Shown: positions 7,485 through 17,280, counted from the stretch's first letter. The stretch: DNA of 64,000 nt from Betaproteobacteria bacterium HGW-Betaproteobacteria-4 (GCA_002840785.1 PHCH01000001.1:62001-126000), one strand, 5' to 3'. Translations and numbers: made by a program. The notes: generated by a model from the sequence alone, not told the origin.

Positions 7485-8858
7485 ATGCAACACACTTTTC
7501 GAATTGGACTGGGCGTAGCTGCAGTGCTTTGCGCATGCGGCACTGCATTGGCCGAGGTGACGCCCGAGGAAACTAAGGCACTGGGTACAACACTTACTCC
7601 GTGGGGTGCGACCAAGGCAGGCAATAAAGAGGGGACCATTCCAGAATGGACTGGCCGTCCGCCGGTTCCCAAGGGTTATGACCCTAAGAATCCCGGCATT
7701 GGTCCGGATCCCTTTGCGCACGAGAAGCCGTTATTCACGATCGATGCGAAGAACATGGACAAGTATGCAGATAAGTTGAGTGAGGGACAGAAGGAGATGC
7801 TTAGGAAATACCCAACTTATCGGTTGGATGTCTACCCGAGCCACCGTACGTATGCCTACCCGAAGAAAGTTCAGGATCTATCCATAAAGAACGCCACTTC
7901 TTGCAAGACCTCGGCTGATTTTTTGACATTGTCGGACTGCTACGGCGGTGTTCCATTCCCGATTCCGAAGAATGGCAACCAAGTCATGTGGAATCATGCG
8001 GTGAAGTACACCTCCTTGGAAGGGTGGTCGGCGAAATTTAAGTCTTTTGTGATCAACCCGACCGGCGCGCCAATTCTGCAAGGCGATAACGTAATCGACT
8101 ATGCATTCCCGTGGTTTCGAAATGACGGCAACTCGACGCTACCGATTGGTACCGATTACTATCAGTATCGTCAAGACACCACCGCTCCGGCTCGCATGGC
8201 GGGTCAAAAGCTGCTGATCCGCCACGGCACAAAAAAGAACTCGGATTTCGTCTGGCAGTATCTGCCCGGACAGCGTCGTGTGAAACTTTCCCCGGACTTG
8301 GCTTACGATACGCCGCAGCCGCAGAGTGGTGGCTCGTCCACCATGGATGATATCTGGGTGTTTTTCGGGCAGCAGGATCGATTCGACTTTAAGTTGATCG
8401 GCAAGAAGGAAATGTACATCCCGTACAACAACTACAAGTTGTCTGGCGGGGCAGGGGGGGCTTGTTCGGAAGCGAAATTGCTGACCCCCAATCATTTCAA
8501 CCCGGATTGCGTTCGTTGGGAATTGCATCGTGTTTGGGTGGTCGAGGGCACGAAGAAGCCGGAGTTCCGACACATCTATTCGAAGCGAACCTTCTACTTT
8601 GATGAGGATGGTCCTGGCCACGGATTGGGTGACAATTATGATGCGTCAGGAAAGCTCTATCGGAGTGCCATAACATACTTCCATCCGGCTTTTGCTGTGG
8701 ACGACAACATGATGGAATACGCTGCAAACAATGACTTCGTCACCGGTGTGTACAACACCTACGGTCTGGCGGGAGACCTGGGGGGGTGGTACCCCACTCC
8801 GGTCAAACCAGAGACTTACTACACACCTGACTCGTTGGGTGCCTCTGGTATTCGCTAA
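7485..8858 (+). CDS. DUF1329-family periplasmic lipoprotein-fold protein
   Basis: A 457-residue exported protein with signal peptide MQHTFRIGLGVAAVLCACGTALA and then the typical start EVTPEETKALGTTLTPWGATKAGNKEGTIPEW. DUF1329 proteins have a LolA/LolB-like fold and are partners of DUF1302 proteins; a carrier of hydrophobic molecules is the usual inference. RBS AGAGGAAA lies eight bases before the ATG. A strong hairpin at 8865 closes the two-gene unit. Length and start agree with the family. No catalytic motif is visible. Confidence 0.85.
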   Translation: MQHTFRIGLGVAAVLCACGTALAEVTPEETKALGTTLTPWGATKAGNKEGTIPEWTGRPPVPKGYDPKNPGIGPDPFAHEKPLFTIDAKNMDKYADKLSEGQKEMLRKYPTYRLDVYPSHRTYAYPKKVQDLSIKNATSCKTSADFLTLSDCYGGVPFPIPKNGNQVMWNHAVKYTSLEGWSAKFKSFVINPTGAPILQGDNVIDYAFPWFRNDGNSTLPIGTDYYQYRQDTTAPARMAGQKLLIRHGTKKNSDFVWQYLPGQRRVKLSPDLAYDTPQPQSGGSSTMDDIWVFFGQQDRFDFKLIGKKEMYIPYNNYKLSGGAGGACSEAKLLTPNHFNPDCVRWELHRVWVVEGTKKPEFRHIYSKRTFYFDEDGPGHGLGDNYDASGKLYRSAITYFHPAFAVDDNMMEYAANNDFVTGVYNTYGLAGDLGGWYPTPVKPETYYTPDSLGASGIR

Positions 8859-8864
8859 ATTGAA

Positions 8865-8899
8865 TCGGCCTTCGACAGAGATTTCCGGTCGAAGGCCGA
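8865..8899 (+). terminator. Hairpin terminator after the DUF1302-DUF1329 unit
   Basis: TCGGCCTTCGAC (8865-8876) pairs perfectly with GTCGAAGGCCGA (8888-8899) around an 11-nt loop, six bases after the DUF1329 stop. The T-run is weak, so termination may need Rho. Confidence 0.55.
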
Positions 8900-9138
8900 A
8901 TTCCGAACGAATTGACTGCGCCTCGGCGCAGGCTTATCCAGAGGTCGCCGCCAGCCTGTTCCAAACGGCAGCGAGCGACCCGGTAAGCGGCCCGGATGGC
9001 CGCGAACCATGAACCCAGCAAGAGAAAGGCAGAGTGAGAAAGTCATGAGTGAATATCAGCTTTTTGATCCTACTAGTCCGGTTCACGGGCGGGATGACGA
9101 ATACGGTCCAGGTAATGAGCATTGATAATTCATCTTGA

Positions 9139-9440
9139 TTGTACGGCAAGAGATGCGTCGTCACAGGCGGCGCAAAAGGGATTTGTGAAGCCGGGTGAGC
9201 TCGAAGCTTCCAGGAGTGACGACGAGCCATGGAACTCAAGGCGTGGATCGCTCTGCGATTCAGAAATGGGTTGATCGGACTCGCTTGAAGCGAGACGGAA
9301 GGCAAGATGATATTGCCGGTGCCGCTCTTTTTCTGGCTGGCTCGATGTCGAGTTTCATCAATGGCCATTCCCGTGTTGTGGACGGCAGTCTGACTATTGC
9401 GTCCGGAGTTGCTTTAGGTGGGTTAGGTATAGATGCTGGA
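9139..9440 (+). pseudogene. Short-chain dehydrogenase/reductase remnant
   Basis: LYGKRCVVTGGAKGI (9139-9183) is the NAD-binding start of an SDR (TGGxxGI motif) and is followed by a stop. From about 9270 another frame reads RQDDIAGAALFLAGSMSSFINGHSRVVDG, the C-terminal end of an SDR. The middle with the catalytic Ser-Tyr-Lys is missing, so an internal deletion destroyed it. Upstream, 8900-9138 holds only a 26-codon frame (MSEYQLFDPTSPVHG.., 9045-9125) of unknown meaning, possibly another gene start. Confidence 0.75.
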
Positions 9441-9506
9441 CAAACGAGTGATCAGCCGAGTCTGTTGGACCAGAGGTCGCTGTACCGCATTCATTGGAGA
9501 TAGGTT

Positions 9507-10586
9507 TTGTTAAAACGTTTATTTTTCTGGCTAACGGTTTTCACCAGCGGCATTGTCCCGGCTGCCGCTGCCCCTTTTGCAAATCCAATTGATACGCCAG
9601 CCCGTGCAAGCACGATGGCGGCGACAAGTCCTATGCTCGGCGTTGCAGTCGCGGGAGAAAGGGTCGTGGCTGTCGGTCAGCGAGGTCATATCCTTGTCTC
9701 CAAGGACGGTGGGAAGACCTGGCAACAAGCAAAGGTGCCGGTCAGTACCGATTTGGTCGCTGTTTACTTTCCTTCCGAAACGAATGGATGGGCCGTTGGA
9801 CACGGGGGGGTTGTGTTGCATAGCACCGACGGTGGTTTGACCTGGGTGCGTCAGTTGGAGGGGAAGCAGGCAGCCAAACTGGCGGCAGACTACATGGGCA
9901 AGCACAAGGATGATCCGGCATTTGCTCAGCTTGTAAGGCAGTCCGAAGGCCAGTTGGCCGACGCCGAGATGGGAGCGCTGCCACCCTTCCTGGATGTGTA
10001 TTTCGAAAGCGAAACCACTGGGTATGTCGTAGGAGCCTTCAATCGCATCTTCCGCACGGAAGATGCGGGAAAGACATGGCACCCCTGGATGGCGCGCGTC
10101 GACAATCCTGAAGAGTTGCATTTTTATGCGATCCGTCGATCCGGCAGCGATTTATATCTCACGGGCGAGCAAGGAATGGTTTGGCGACTGGACGCCAAGG
10201 AAAACAAGTTTGTTCGTGTTCCCACTGGTTATAAGGGGACGCTATTCGGATTGGTTGGTACTGAACGTGCCGTACTGGCATACGGCATGAATGGGACGAT
10301 ATTTCGTTCGCTTGATCAAGGTAAGCGCTGGGAGATTGTCGCGAATGGCTCGCGGGCCGGAATCAACGGCGGCTTGGTCCTTGGGGATAATCAATTCCTG
10401 CTGGTCAATTCGGCCGGCGAGTTGCTGCTGAGCAACGATCAAGGAGCATCGTTCAGGACGTTGCGGCTGCCAAATGCGATGCCAGCGTACTTCGGCATCA
10501 GTGCCGCCAAAGAGTCCGGGTTTGTGTTGAGTGGCAGCAACGGTGCCCAGGTCATTGGCATGAGTGCCATTGACGCTAAAAATTGA
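9507..10586 (+). CDS. YCF48/BNR-repeat periplasmic protein
   Basis: A 359-residue exported beta-propeller protein. After the signal peptide (to PAAAAP, about residue 22) come repeated blades of the form VGQRGHILVSKDGGKTW, VGHGGVVLHSTDGGLTW, VVGAFNRIFRTEDAGKTW and MNGTIFRSLDQGKRW, the Ycf48/photosystem-stability-factor-like pattern. The start is TTG at 9507 with GGAGA seven bases upstream; no better start is in frame. The next gene, an RND transporter, begins within 20 bases. The YCF48-RND pair next to DUF1302/DUF1329 is a recurrent set in hydrocarbon and steroid degraders, where it may act as a periplasmic adaptor. Its function has not been shown. Confidence 0.82.
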   Translation: MLKRLFFWLTVFTSGIVPAAAAPFANPIDTPARASTMAATSPMLGVAVAGERVVAVGQRGHILVSKDGGKTWQQAKVPVSTDLVAVYFPSETNGWAVGHGGVVLHSTDGGLTWVRQLEGKQAAKLAADYMGKHKDDPAFAQLVRQSEGQLADAEMGALPPFLDVYFESETTGYVVGAFNRIFRTEDAGKTWHPWMARVDNPEELHFYAIRRSGSDLYLTGEQGMVWRLDAKENKFVRVPTGYKGTLFGLVGTERAVLAYGMNGTIFRSLDQGKRWEIVANGSRAGINGGLVLGDNQFLLVNSAGELLLSNDQGASFRTLRLPNAMPAYFGISAAKESGFVLSGSNGAQVIGMSAIDAKN

Positions 10587-10604
10587 GTGGAAGTCGGCAA
10601 AATC

Positions 10605-13079
10605 ATGCAAAACCATAATAGTGAATTGGACGAAATGCCGGTCGTGGCCGACTCCAAACATTTCGACCGCTCTTCCGGAAACTGGCTTGAACGCCTGGTT
10701 TTCAACCACAGGGTGTGGATGCTGGCTATCTGTACAATGCTGACGGTCGGGCTTGGCTATCAGGTTGTGATGAAATTACAGGTGAGCGCGAGTTTCGACA
10801 AATTGCTCCCGATCAGCCATCCCTACATCAAGAACTACCAGGAGAATCGCGGCGATCTGCGCGGATTGGGTGATTCGATTCGCATCGTTGTAGAGACAAC
10901 GCAAGGTGATATCTTCGATGCCGATTATTTGGCCGACATGGCCAAGATCAATGATCGCATCTTCCTTCTCCCCGGCGTTGACCGCGCTTGGTTGAAATCT
11001 ATCTGGACGCCGATTGTCCGATGGACCGAGTCAACGGAGCAAGGCTTTTCGGGCGGCCCTGTGATGCCGCCTGACTATGACGGATCTCAGAACTCCATCG
11101 ACGCGCTCCGACTGAACATCAATCGTTCCGGCATCGTCGGAAACATCGTCGCGAATGACTACAAATCGGCGATGATCGTGGTTCCGCTTCTGGCCAAGGA
11201 CGCCAGTGGAAATGCGATTGACTACCATGTCATGTCGACGCAGTTGGAGGAGATCCGCAGGGAATACGAGCAAGATGCACCTGTGGCCGGCGAAGGCAAT
11301 GCAAAGCCGCATCACATCAAGATGCGCATAGTAGGTTTCGCCAAGTTGGTGGGCGACTTGATCGATGGGCTGATCAAGGTGATGACCTTCTTCGGCATAT
11401 CGGCATTCATCGCGGCGGCTATTATTTATTCCTATACGCGTTGTGTTCGCAGCACGGTCGTCGTGGTTCTTTGTTCCGTTGTCGCGGTCACATGGCAGTT
11501 GGGTCTTGTGGTCTTGCTGGGGTATGCGCTGGACCCATTTTCTGCGCTGGTTCCGTTCCTGATCTTCGCGATCGGCGTGAGCCACGGTGCGCAGAAGATG
11601 AACGGCATTATGCAGGACGTCGGGCGTGGGACTGCCACATTGGTTGCTGCACGCTATACCTTCCGTCGCCTTTTTATGGCGGGTGTCACCGCGTTGTTGG
11701 CGGATGCGGTGGGTTTTGCTGTCCTGATGCTAATCGATATTCCCGCGATTCGTGATCTTGCTCTCACCGCCAGCATTGGCGTTGGGGTGCTGATTTTCAC
11801 CAATCTGCTCTTGCTGCCGGTCGTGCTCTCCTTTACCGGCGTAAGTCCTGTGGCAGCAAAGCGGAGCCTTCAGGAGGAGCAACAAGAGCGCACCGGGCGG
11901 GGTTTGGGTTCCTTCTGGCAATTGCTTGATCGATTCACTGAACGCCGCTGGGCTTCGTCAGCCTTGGCAGTTTCTCTCGTTGTTGCCGTGGTGGGATATC
12001 TCGTTTCGCTTAACCTGCAAACGGGCGATCTCGATTCTGGCGCTCCTGAATTGAGGAAGGATGCCAGGTACAACATTGATGATGCGTATATCAATGCCCA
12101 TTACGGATTGTCCAGCGACGTCTTCGCGGTCATGGTCAAGACGGCTCCTGATCAGTGCCGAACCTACGAGACGCTGGTTGAACTGGATCGACTAGCCTGG
12201 GCCCTTTCCGAGGTGCCCGGTGTTCAAAGAACAGAGTCGCTTGCTGACACGATTCGCAACTACACTGCCGGGAGCTTTGAGGGCAGCCCGAAGTGGCTGA
12301 CGATCAGTTCCAACCAAGGTGTTATCGACCCGCAAATCAGCACGGCGGTGGGGTGGAATTCTGAGTTTCTCACGCCGGCATGTTCACTTACCCCGGTACT
12401 CGCCTACTTAAAGGATCACAAGGCCGAGACCTTGAGCCGAGTGGTGAGTGCTGCAGAGGCCTTTGCAGCGGAGCACGATACAGCCGACCGAAAATTCTTG
12501 CTGGCCGCAGGCAATGCCGGAATACAGGCGGCGACCAATATCGTCGTCAAAGAAGCTAACGTCTCCATGCTGCTTTACGTGTACGCGGCCGTGATCGTTC
12601 TTTGCGGAATCGCGTTCCGTGACTGGCGGGCCATACTCGTGGCCGTATTGCCCCTCATGCTGACCTCTATTCTTGCCGAAGCATTGATGGTGATGCTGGG
12701 CATCGGCGTCAAGGTCGCCACCCTGCCGGTGATCGCCTTGGGCGTGGGGATTGGTGTCGACTATTCGCTATACCTGCTCAGCGTGCAGCTGGCGCTGATG
12801 CGAAGTGGGAAGTCCCTGCCCGAAGCCTACCGTGAAGCTGTCGGGTTCACCGGAAAAGTCGTCGCGCTGGTTGGCATAACTCTCGGCGCCGGAGTGGTGA
12901 CGTGGGCATGGTCACCGATTCAGTTTCAAGCCGACATGGGAATACTGCTGACCTTCATGTTCCTGTTCAACATGCTGGGTTGTTTGATCCTGGTGCCTGC
13001 GTTGTCGTACTTCCTCTTGCGCGACAGCTATGCGAAAAAGTCGCGCTATGGCACGGCAACTCGCGCGACGGCAGGTTAG
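10605..13079 (+). CDS. RND/MMPL-type transporter
   Basis: An 824-residue inner-membrane protein with one segment near the N-terminus (VWMLAICTMLTVGLGYQV), a large periplasmic loop, a block of five or six segments (about 250-430), a second loop, and a second block (about 650-815). This is the two-fold RND pattern of the MMPL/HpnN kind, without AcrB length. GVGIGVDYSLYLLSVQ carries the acidic residue in TM4-like position that usually moves protons. The ATG at 10605 (GGAAG upstream) is chosen; GTG at 10587 right after the YCF48 stop is an in-frame alternative. It is likely to move a hydrophobic molecule with the YCF48 protein; direction and substrate are not known. Confidence 0.82.
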   Translation: MQNHNSELDEMPVVADSKHFDRSSGNWLERLVFNHRVWMLAICTMLTVGLGYQVVMKLQVSASFDKLLPISHPYIKNYQENRGDLRGLGDSIRIVVETTQGDIFDADYLADMAKINDRIFLLPGVDRAWLKSIWTPIVRWTESTEQGFSGGPVMPPDYDGSQNSIDALRLNINRSGIVGNIVANDYKSAMIVVPLLAKDASGNAIDYHVMSTQLEEIRREYEQDAPVAGEGNAKPHHIKMRIVGFAKLVGDLIDGLIKVMTFFGISAFIAAAIIYSYTRCVRSTVVVVLCSVVAVTWQLGLVVLLGYALDPFSALVPFLIFAIGVSHGAQKMNGIMQDVGRGTATLVAARYTFRRLFMAGVTALLADAVGFAVLMLIDIPAIRDLALTASIGVGVLIFTNLLLLPVVLSFTGVSPVAAKRSLQEEQQERTGRGLGSFWQLLDRFTERRWASSALAVSLVVAVVGYLVSLNLQTGDLDSGAPELRKDARYNIDDAYINAHYGLSSDVFAVMVKTAPDQCRTYETLVELDRLAWALSEVPGVQRTESLADTIRNYTAGSFEGSPKWLTISSNQGVIDPQISTAVGWNSEFLTPACSLTPVLAYLKDHKAETLSRVVSAAEAFAAEHDTADRKFLLAAGNAGIQAATNIVVKEANVSMLLYVYAAVIVLCGIAFRDWRAILVAVLPLMLTSILAEALMVMLGIGVKVATLPVIALGVGIGVDYSLYLLSVQLALMRSGKSLPEAYREAVGFTGKVVALVGITLGAGVVTWAWSPIQFQADMGILLTFMFLFNMLGCLILVPALSYFLLRDSYAKKSRYGTATRATAG

Positions 13080-13096
13080 GTGCGCAGGAACGAGAG

Positions 13097-13129
13097 CGCG
13101 TGCTTTGCGGTATGAAGCGCAAGCACGCG
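13097..13129 (+). terminator. Imperfect hairpin after the RND gene
   Basis: CGCGTGCTTTGCG and GCGCAAGCACGCG pair with one bulged T around a short loop, followed by AAAAATCGTTT. It may terminate or attenuate transcription between the transporter gene and the dehydrogenase gene at 13216. Confidence 0.4.
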
Positions 13130-13215
13130 AAAAATCGTTTGGGCTGGCTGATAGATGCTAAACAGCAAAAGAGCCTACAAGAACTGTTTGACAAAATTTT
13201 AATGGAGACTGGTTG

Positions 13216-14880
13216 ATGTCCCAACAATCTAGCCAGCAATGGGATATAACGACCGATCTGTTAATTGCAGGGACCGGTGTTTCCGGACTTGGCGCGGCAA
13301 TCGCCGGAGTTGACTCGGGTGCGGAGGTGCTTGTTGTTGAGAGCACTGACAAGTGGGGAGGGACGACCTTCCTCTCGGGGGGAGCCTTGTGGTTGCCCGA
13401 CAACCCCGTGATGAAGCGCGACAAGGCTGGAGACTCGGAAAAGTCAGCCCTCGAATACCTGAACGCCGTGGTGGATGATGTCGGTCCAGCATCGTCTCCT
13501 GCGCGCAAACTGGCATTCCTGAGGGGCGTTGGCGATTCGGTTTCGACACTTGAGAAATATGGCGTCAAGTGGTTGCGCAGCAAAGACTATCCGGACTACT
13601 TCTCCCACAAGCCGGGTGGCCGCCTCGGGCGGTGCCTGGAGGTCAAGCCTTTCGACGTCAACAAGCTGGGCGATTGGTATTCGAAAACCCGAGCGGAGGC
13701 TGTCATGCAGCTGCCACTGTGCCTCGGCGATTTCTCGGATCTGGCGCGAGGTTTTCGCAACGCCAGGGCGCTGATCCGCCTGACGAGACTGATGTTTCGC
13801 AAGCTATCTGGTGATCTCACGGGCCGCAAGCTGCGCGGCATGGGCGTTTCGCTCGCGTGCGCTCTCATGCACATCGTGCGCAGCAAGAACATCCCCGTCT
13901 GGCTGAACTCCCCGATCGTTGACCTGATCTTTGAGGGTAACGAGGTCGTTGGCGCCATCATCAACAAGGAAGGCCGAACGCAGCGAGTACGCGCGCGACG
14001 AGGTGTCATTCTTGGTACGGGCGGCTTCGCGCACAACCGGGAGTGGCGCGAAAAGCATCATGGTTTTTCGGGATGGTCTTCCACCGCGCCTGGCGACGAT
14101 GGCAGCGGTATTCAGATCGGGCTGAATGCCGGGGCCGATTCTGCGTTGCTTGATCTTGGCTGGTGGGTTCCGGTGATTCCCTTCCCCGGCGATCCAACGA
14201 AAGGAATGCTGCTCATTTGGGAGCGCTCAATGCCACACGCCATCGTTATCGATCAGAACGGGAAACGCTTCGTTAACGAGTCACTTCCCTATGTGGAATT
14301 CATTCAGGCGATCATCGATCACCGCCAGAACACCCCTTGCTTTCCGTCGTGGATCGTTACCGATCATTCCCACGAAAGGTACCTGAATCTCGCCTATATG
14401 GTCGGCGTAGACAACTTGAAGGCAGAAGGCACCATTGTCGAAGCGGCGACGCTCTCGGAGCTTGCTGCAAAGATCGGAGTGCCCGCAGCCAATCTGGCGG
14501 CCACGGTCGAACGTTTCAACCGCTTCGCGCAGACAGGTGTTGACGAGGATTTCCATCGTGGCGAAAACGAGTACGAGAACTACTACGGTGATCCGAGTGG
14601 CCGGCGCAATCCGAATTTGGGCGAACTCAAGACTGGGCCGTTCCGCGCTATGAAACTGATGCCAGGCGACATCGGGACGAAGGGTGGCTTGCTGACCGAC
14701 GAGTATGCCCGTGTGCTTGACAAACACGGGTCGGCGATCGCTGGTCTTTATGCCGCGGGGAACACGACGGCAACCGTGATGGGACAGACCTACCCTGGAG
14801 CCGGTGGGACACTTGGGCCTGCTTTGGTCTTTGGTTTCATCGGTGCCCGTCATGCGGCAAAACGCACACCATCGCAATGA
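13216..14880 (+). CDS. 3-ketosteroid Delta1-dehydrogenase-like FAD enzyme (KstD type)
   Basis: A 554-residue flavoprotein that should remove two hydrogens from a ring ketone and pass them to FAD. The FAD-binding GTGVSGLG motif lies at 19-26, followed by WGGTTFLSGGALWLP. The C-terminal FAD segment GLYAAGNTTATVMG runs into TYPGAGGTLGPALVFG, which keeps the Tyr (about 526) and Gly that activate the substrate carbonyl in 3-ketosteroid Delta1-dehydrogenases. The ATG at 13216 has GGAG eight bases upstream; the TTG just before it is less likely. A second FAD dehydrogenase follows at 15024. A steroid is the best-known substrate of this fold, but other cyclic enones are possible. Confidence 0.8.
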   Translation: MSQQSSQQWDITTDLLIAGTGVSGLGAAIAGVDSGAEVLVVESTDKWGGTTFLSGGALWLPDNPVMKRDKAGDSEKSALEYLNAVVDDVGPASSPARKLAFLRGVGDSVSTLEKYGVKWLRSKDYPDYFSHKPGGRLGRCLEVKPFDVNKLGDWYSKTRAEAVMQLPLCLGDFSDLARGFRNARALIRLTRLMFRKLSGDLTGRKLRGMGVSLACALMHIVRSKNIPVWLNSPIVDLIFEGNEVVGAIINKEGRTQRVRARRGVILGTGGFAHNREWREKHHGFSGWSSTAPGDDGSGIQIGLNAGADSALLDLGWWVPVIPFPGDPTKGMLLIWERSMPHAIVIDQNGKRFVNESLPYVEFIQAIIDHRQNTPCFPSWIVTDHSHERYLNLAYMVGVDNLKAEGTIVEAATLSELAAKIGVPAANLAATVERFNRFAQTGVDEDFHRGENEYENYYGDPSGRRNPNLGELKTGPFRAMKLMPGDIGTKGGLLTDEYARVLDKHGSAIAGLYAAGNTTATVMGQTYPGAGGTLGPALVFGFIGARHAAKRTPSQ

Positions 14881-15023
14881 TGGGCAAAAGGCTGTAGAGG
14901 CGATTTTCCCTGAGTAGTTTGAGAGGATGCGGCTGACCGCTCACTTATTGGCCTGTGTTTCGCGCACGGTGTCGAGACCGGCGGGTCGCCCTTTTACAAG
15001 ACAGAGATTTGGAGGAGTGAGAT

Positions 15024-16694
15024 ATGACAAACACGGAGAACGTATTGCTGGAGACGACACAGGTTCAGTCTGCCCTGACGGTACGCTCCGCAGCGGATGT
15101 CGAGTGGGCTGAAGAAGCCGACTTGGTCGTTGTAGGGTTTGGTGGCGCCGGTGTCTCGGCCGCGCTGCAAGGTGCCGAATCGGGTGGCCATGTAATCGCA
15201 ATCGACCGGTTCGATGGGGGGGGGGCCACTGCCTATTGCGGCGGTGTGTTTTACGCTTCCGATACCTCGATTCAACGCGAGGCCGGTGTTACGGATTCCG
15301 CGGATGAGATGGAAAAATATCTCGCGGCGGAGTCGGCGCCTGTTCAGGCAGATACCTTGAAGCGCTTTTGCCAGGGAAGTTCCGCCGATTTCGACTGGGT
15401 CAATCGGTACGTGCCTTTCAGCGGCGCACTATATACCGGTAAGGCGCAATATCCTCCGGAAGGCAAGTTTCTCTATTACAGCGGAAATGAGAAGGTGCCG
15501 AAGTACGCAGAGGTAGCCAAGCCAGCCCCCCGCGGCCATCGCGCTTTGGGCGCTGGCTATACGGGCAACGTCTTCTTTGAAGGTTTGCGCAAGGCGGCCA
15601 TGGAGGCAGGGGTCAAGCTGATCACACACGCTCCCGTCCGTCGGTTGGTCATGGACACGGAGGGACAAATTCTTGGTGTCGAAGTTCACAGGATCAGACC
15701 CGATGCCATTGATGAGCACCAGAAACTTTATAGCGAAGTCAATCCGCAGATGCCGTTCAAGGGGCTGCAATATCAGGTCGCAATCGAGAAATGCCAGAAA
15801 TTCGAGGCAGAGAATAGCGAGCCGGCGTTCATCAGGGCGCATCGCGGCGTAGTCCTGTCTACGGGGGGCTTTGTATACAATCTGGAATTGCTACGGCAGC
15901 ATCGGCCCGAGATGGCCAGTGCCTACGGTGAAATTCTTCGGCTCGGCTCGCCGGGCTGCGATGGAAGTGGCATGGCCTTGGGCGCAACCGCGGGCGGCTA
16001 TGTTGATCTGATGAAAAACATGTTCATCGGCAAAACGACCTCACCACCGGAGTCGTTGCTTCATGGCCTCTTGATCAATGCTGAGGGCAAACGCTTCATC
16101 AGCGAAGACGCTTATGTCTCAGTGGTTGGCGGCGCGGTCGCTGAACAGCCGAATAACGGAACGGCCTATCTTGTATTGGATGCCAAGTCATTTTGGTCAG
16201 CATTCTGGAACGCGCTGACAATCGGTCGCTCGATGTTTCTGTTCTTTGGCCTGCCTACACTGCTGAATATTCTCAAAGGGGGAACGCGTCGGAGTGGCTC
16301 GCTGCAAGGCCTTGCGAAAAAGCTTGGCCTGCCGGGAAAGACGCTCCAAGACACCGTTCAGCGATATAACGAATTCATCATCACCGGAAAGTCGGATCCG
16401 TTCGGTAAACAGCCTGCGAACATCGCACCTATTGGTAAAGGGCCTTACTACGCGCTCAATATGTCCATCCGAAACAAGTTCAGCCTGACTCCGGTCTTTA
16501 CGCTGGGCGGACTTCGTGTAAATGAAGAGACAGGTGGTGTTCTGCGCAGAGACGGCAGCACCGTCAGCGGTCTCTACGCCGCCGGGCGGACAGCCGTCGG
16601 ACTATGCTCTGCGGGTTACATGAGCGGCATGTCGTTGGCAGACCTCGTCTTTTCCGGGCGACGAGCCGCCATGCATGCCTTGGGGCAACAATAG
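15024..16694 (+). CDS. FAD-dependent dehydrogenase, 3-oxosteroid 4-dehydrogenase/fumarate-reductase-like
   Basis: A 556-residue flavoprotein with FAD motif GFGGAG (38-43), FDGGGATAYCGGV, an internal RGVVLSTGGFVYN and the C-terminal GLYAAGRTAVGLCSAGYMSGMSLADLVFSGRRA. This last block resembles 3-oxo-5alpha-steroid 4-dehydrogenases rather than KstD, because YPGxGG is replaced by SAGYMSG. RBS GGAGGAG precedes the ATG at 15024. Together with the upstream KstD-like enzyme it could desaturate both sides of a ring-A ketone. A run of ten G (15216-15225) lies in the codons for GGG at about residues 65-67, a potential slippage site that would knock the gene out of frame. Confidence 0.78.
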   Translation: MTNTENVLLETTQVQSALTVRSAADVEWAEEADLVVVGFGGAGVSAALQGAESGGHVIAIDRFDGGGATAYCGGVFYASDTSIQREAGVTDSADEMEKYLAAESAPVQADTLKRFCQGSSADFDWVNRYVPFSGALYTGKAQYPPEGKFLYYSGNEKVPKYAEVAKPAPRGHRALGAGYTGNVFFEGLRKAAMEAGVKLITHAPVRRLVMDTEGQILGVEVHRIRPDAIDEHQKLYSEVNPQMPFKGLQYQVAIEKCQKFEAENSEPAFIRAHRGVVLSTGGFVYNLELLRQHRPEMASAYGEILRLGSPGCDGSGMALGATAGGYVDLMKNMFIGKTTSPPESLLHGLLINAEGKRFISEDAYVSVVGGAVAEQPNNGTAYLVLDAKSFWSAFWNALTIGRSMFLFFGLPTLLNILKGGTRRSGSLQGLAKKLGLPGKTLQDTVQRYNEFIITGKSDPFGKQPANIAPIGKGPYYALNMSIRNKFSLTPVFTLGGLRVNEETGGVLRRDGSTVSGLYAAGRTAVGLCSAGYMSGMSLADLVFSGRRAAMHALGQQ

Positions 16695-16875
16695 ATGCAT
16701 GTGAGGCCATTGATTGGGCCTGCCAGTATGGACTCAGTTTTGAGTTGGCCTCGTTTTCCGTAAGCTGCGTCCCTATTGAGCAGGGTCATGGACATACTCG
16801 TCGTGTGCTGCTCTGTGGGTGCGGACTACGGCATTTTCAACATTCTCAGGTGCTGAGTATCCAAAGGAGAGGACT

Positions 16876-17280
16876 ATGAACCTCCTGGAAAGCCAAGCTA
16901 GCAAGCAAACAGTTCTCGATATGTACTGCGCAGCCAGCAATGGGGATTTCGCCAAGGCCTTGTCGTTTATGTCTGACGACATCGCCATTGTTGAACCACC
17001 CTATTTGCCCTACGGCGGCACCTATCGCGGCAAGGCTGAATTCCTGCAACTGTTGGAGAAAATCGAGGAACACCTTGTCCTGGCTACGACGAAGATGGAA
17101 AGCATCGTTGCCGAGGGTGACACTGTATTTGTTTGCCTTGAGATTGGCGACCGCAAGACGGGCAAGCTGCTGCAACTCGTCGAACGTTCCATCGTACACG
17201 ACGGCAAGATCGTCGAGATAAAGCTCTTCTATTTCGACGCGGGCGCGATGATCGAGGCCGGGCTGAAGGCCAGGGCGTGA
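16876..17280 (+). CDS. SnoaL/NTF2-like fold protein
   Basis: A 134-residue protein with the SnoaL-like pattern: helix ASKQTVLDMYCAASNGDFAKALSFMSDDI, the PYGGTYRGKAEFLQLLEKI segment, and C-terminal strands VCLEIGDRKTGKLLQLVERSIVHDGKIVEIKLFYFD. AAAGGAGAGG precedes the ATG. This fold gives small isomerases, hydratases and epoxide hydrolases for cyclic compounds. It lies between the two FAD dehydrogenases and an SMP-30-like lactonase, so a role on a ring intermediate is likely; the reaction cannot be read from sequence. The 180 bp before it show nothing beyond the RBS. Confidence 0.75.
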   Translation: MNLLESQASKQTVLDMYCAASNGDFAKALSFMSDDIAIVEPPYLPYGGTYRGKAEFLQLLEKIEEHLVLATTKMESIVAEGDTVFVCLEIGDRKTGKLLQLVERSIVHDGKIVEIKLFYFDAGAMIEAGLKARA

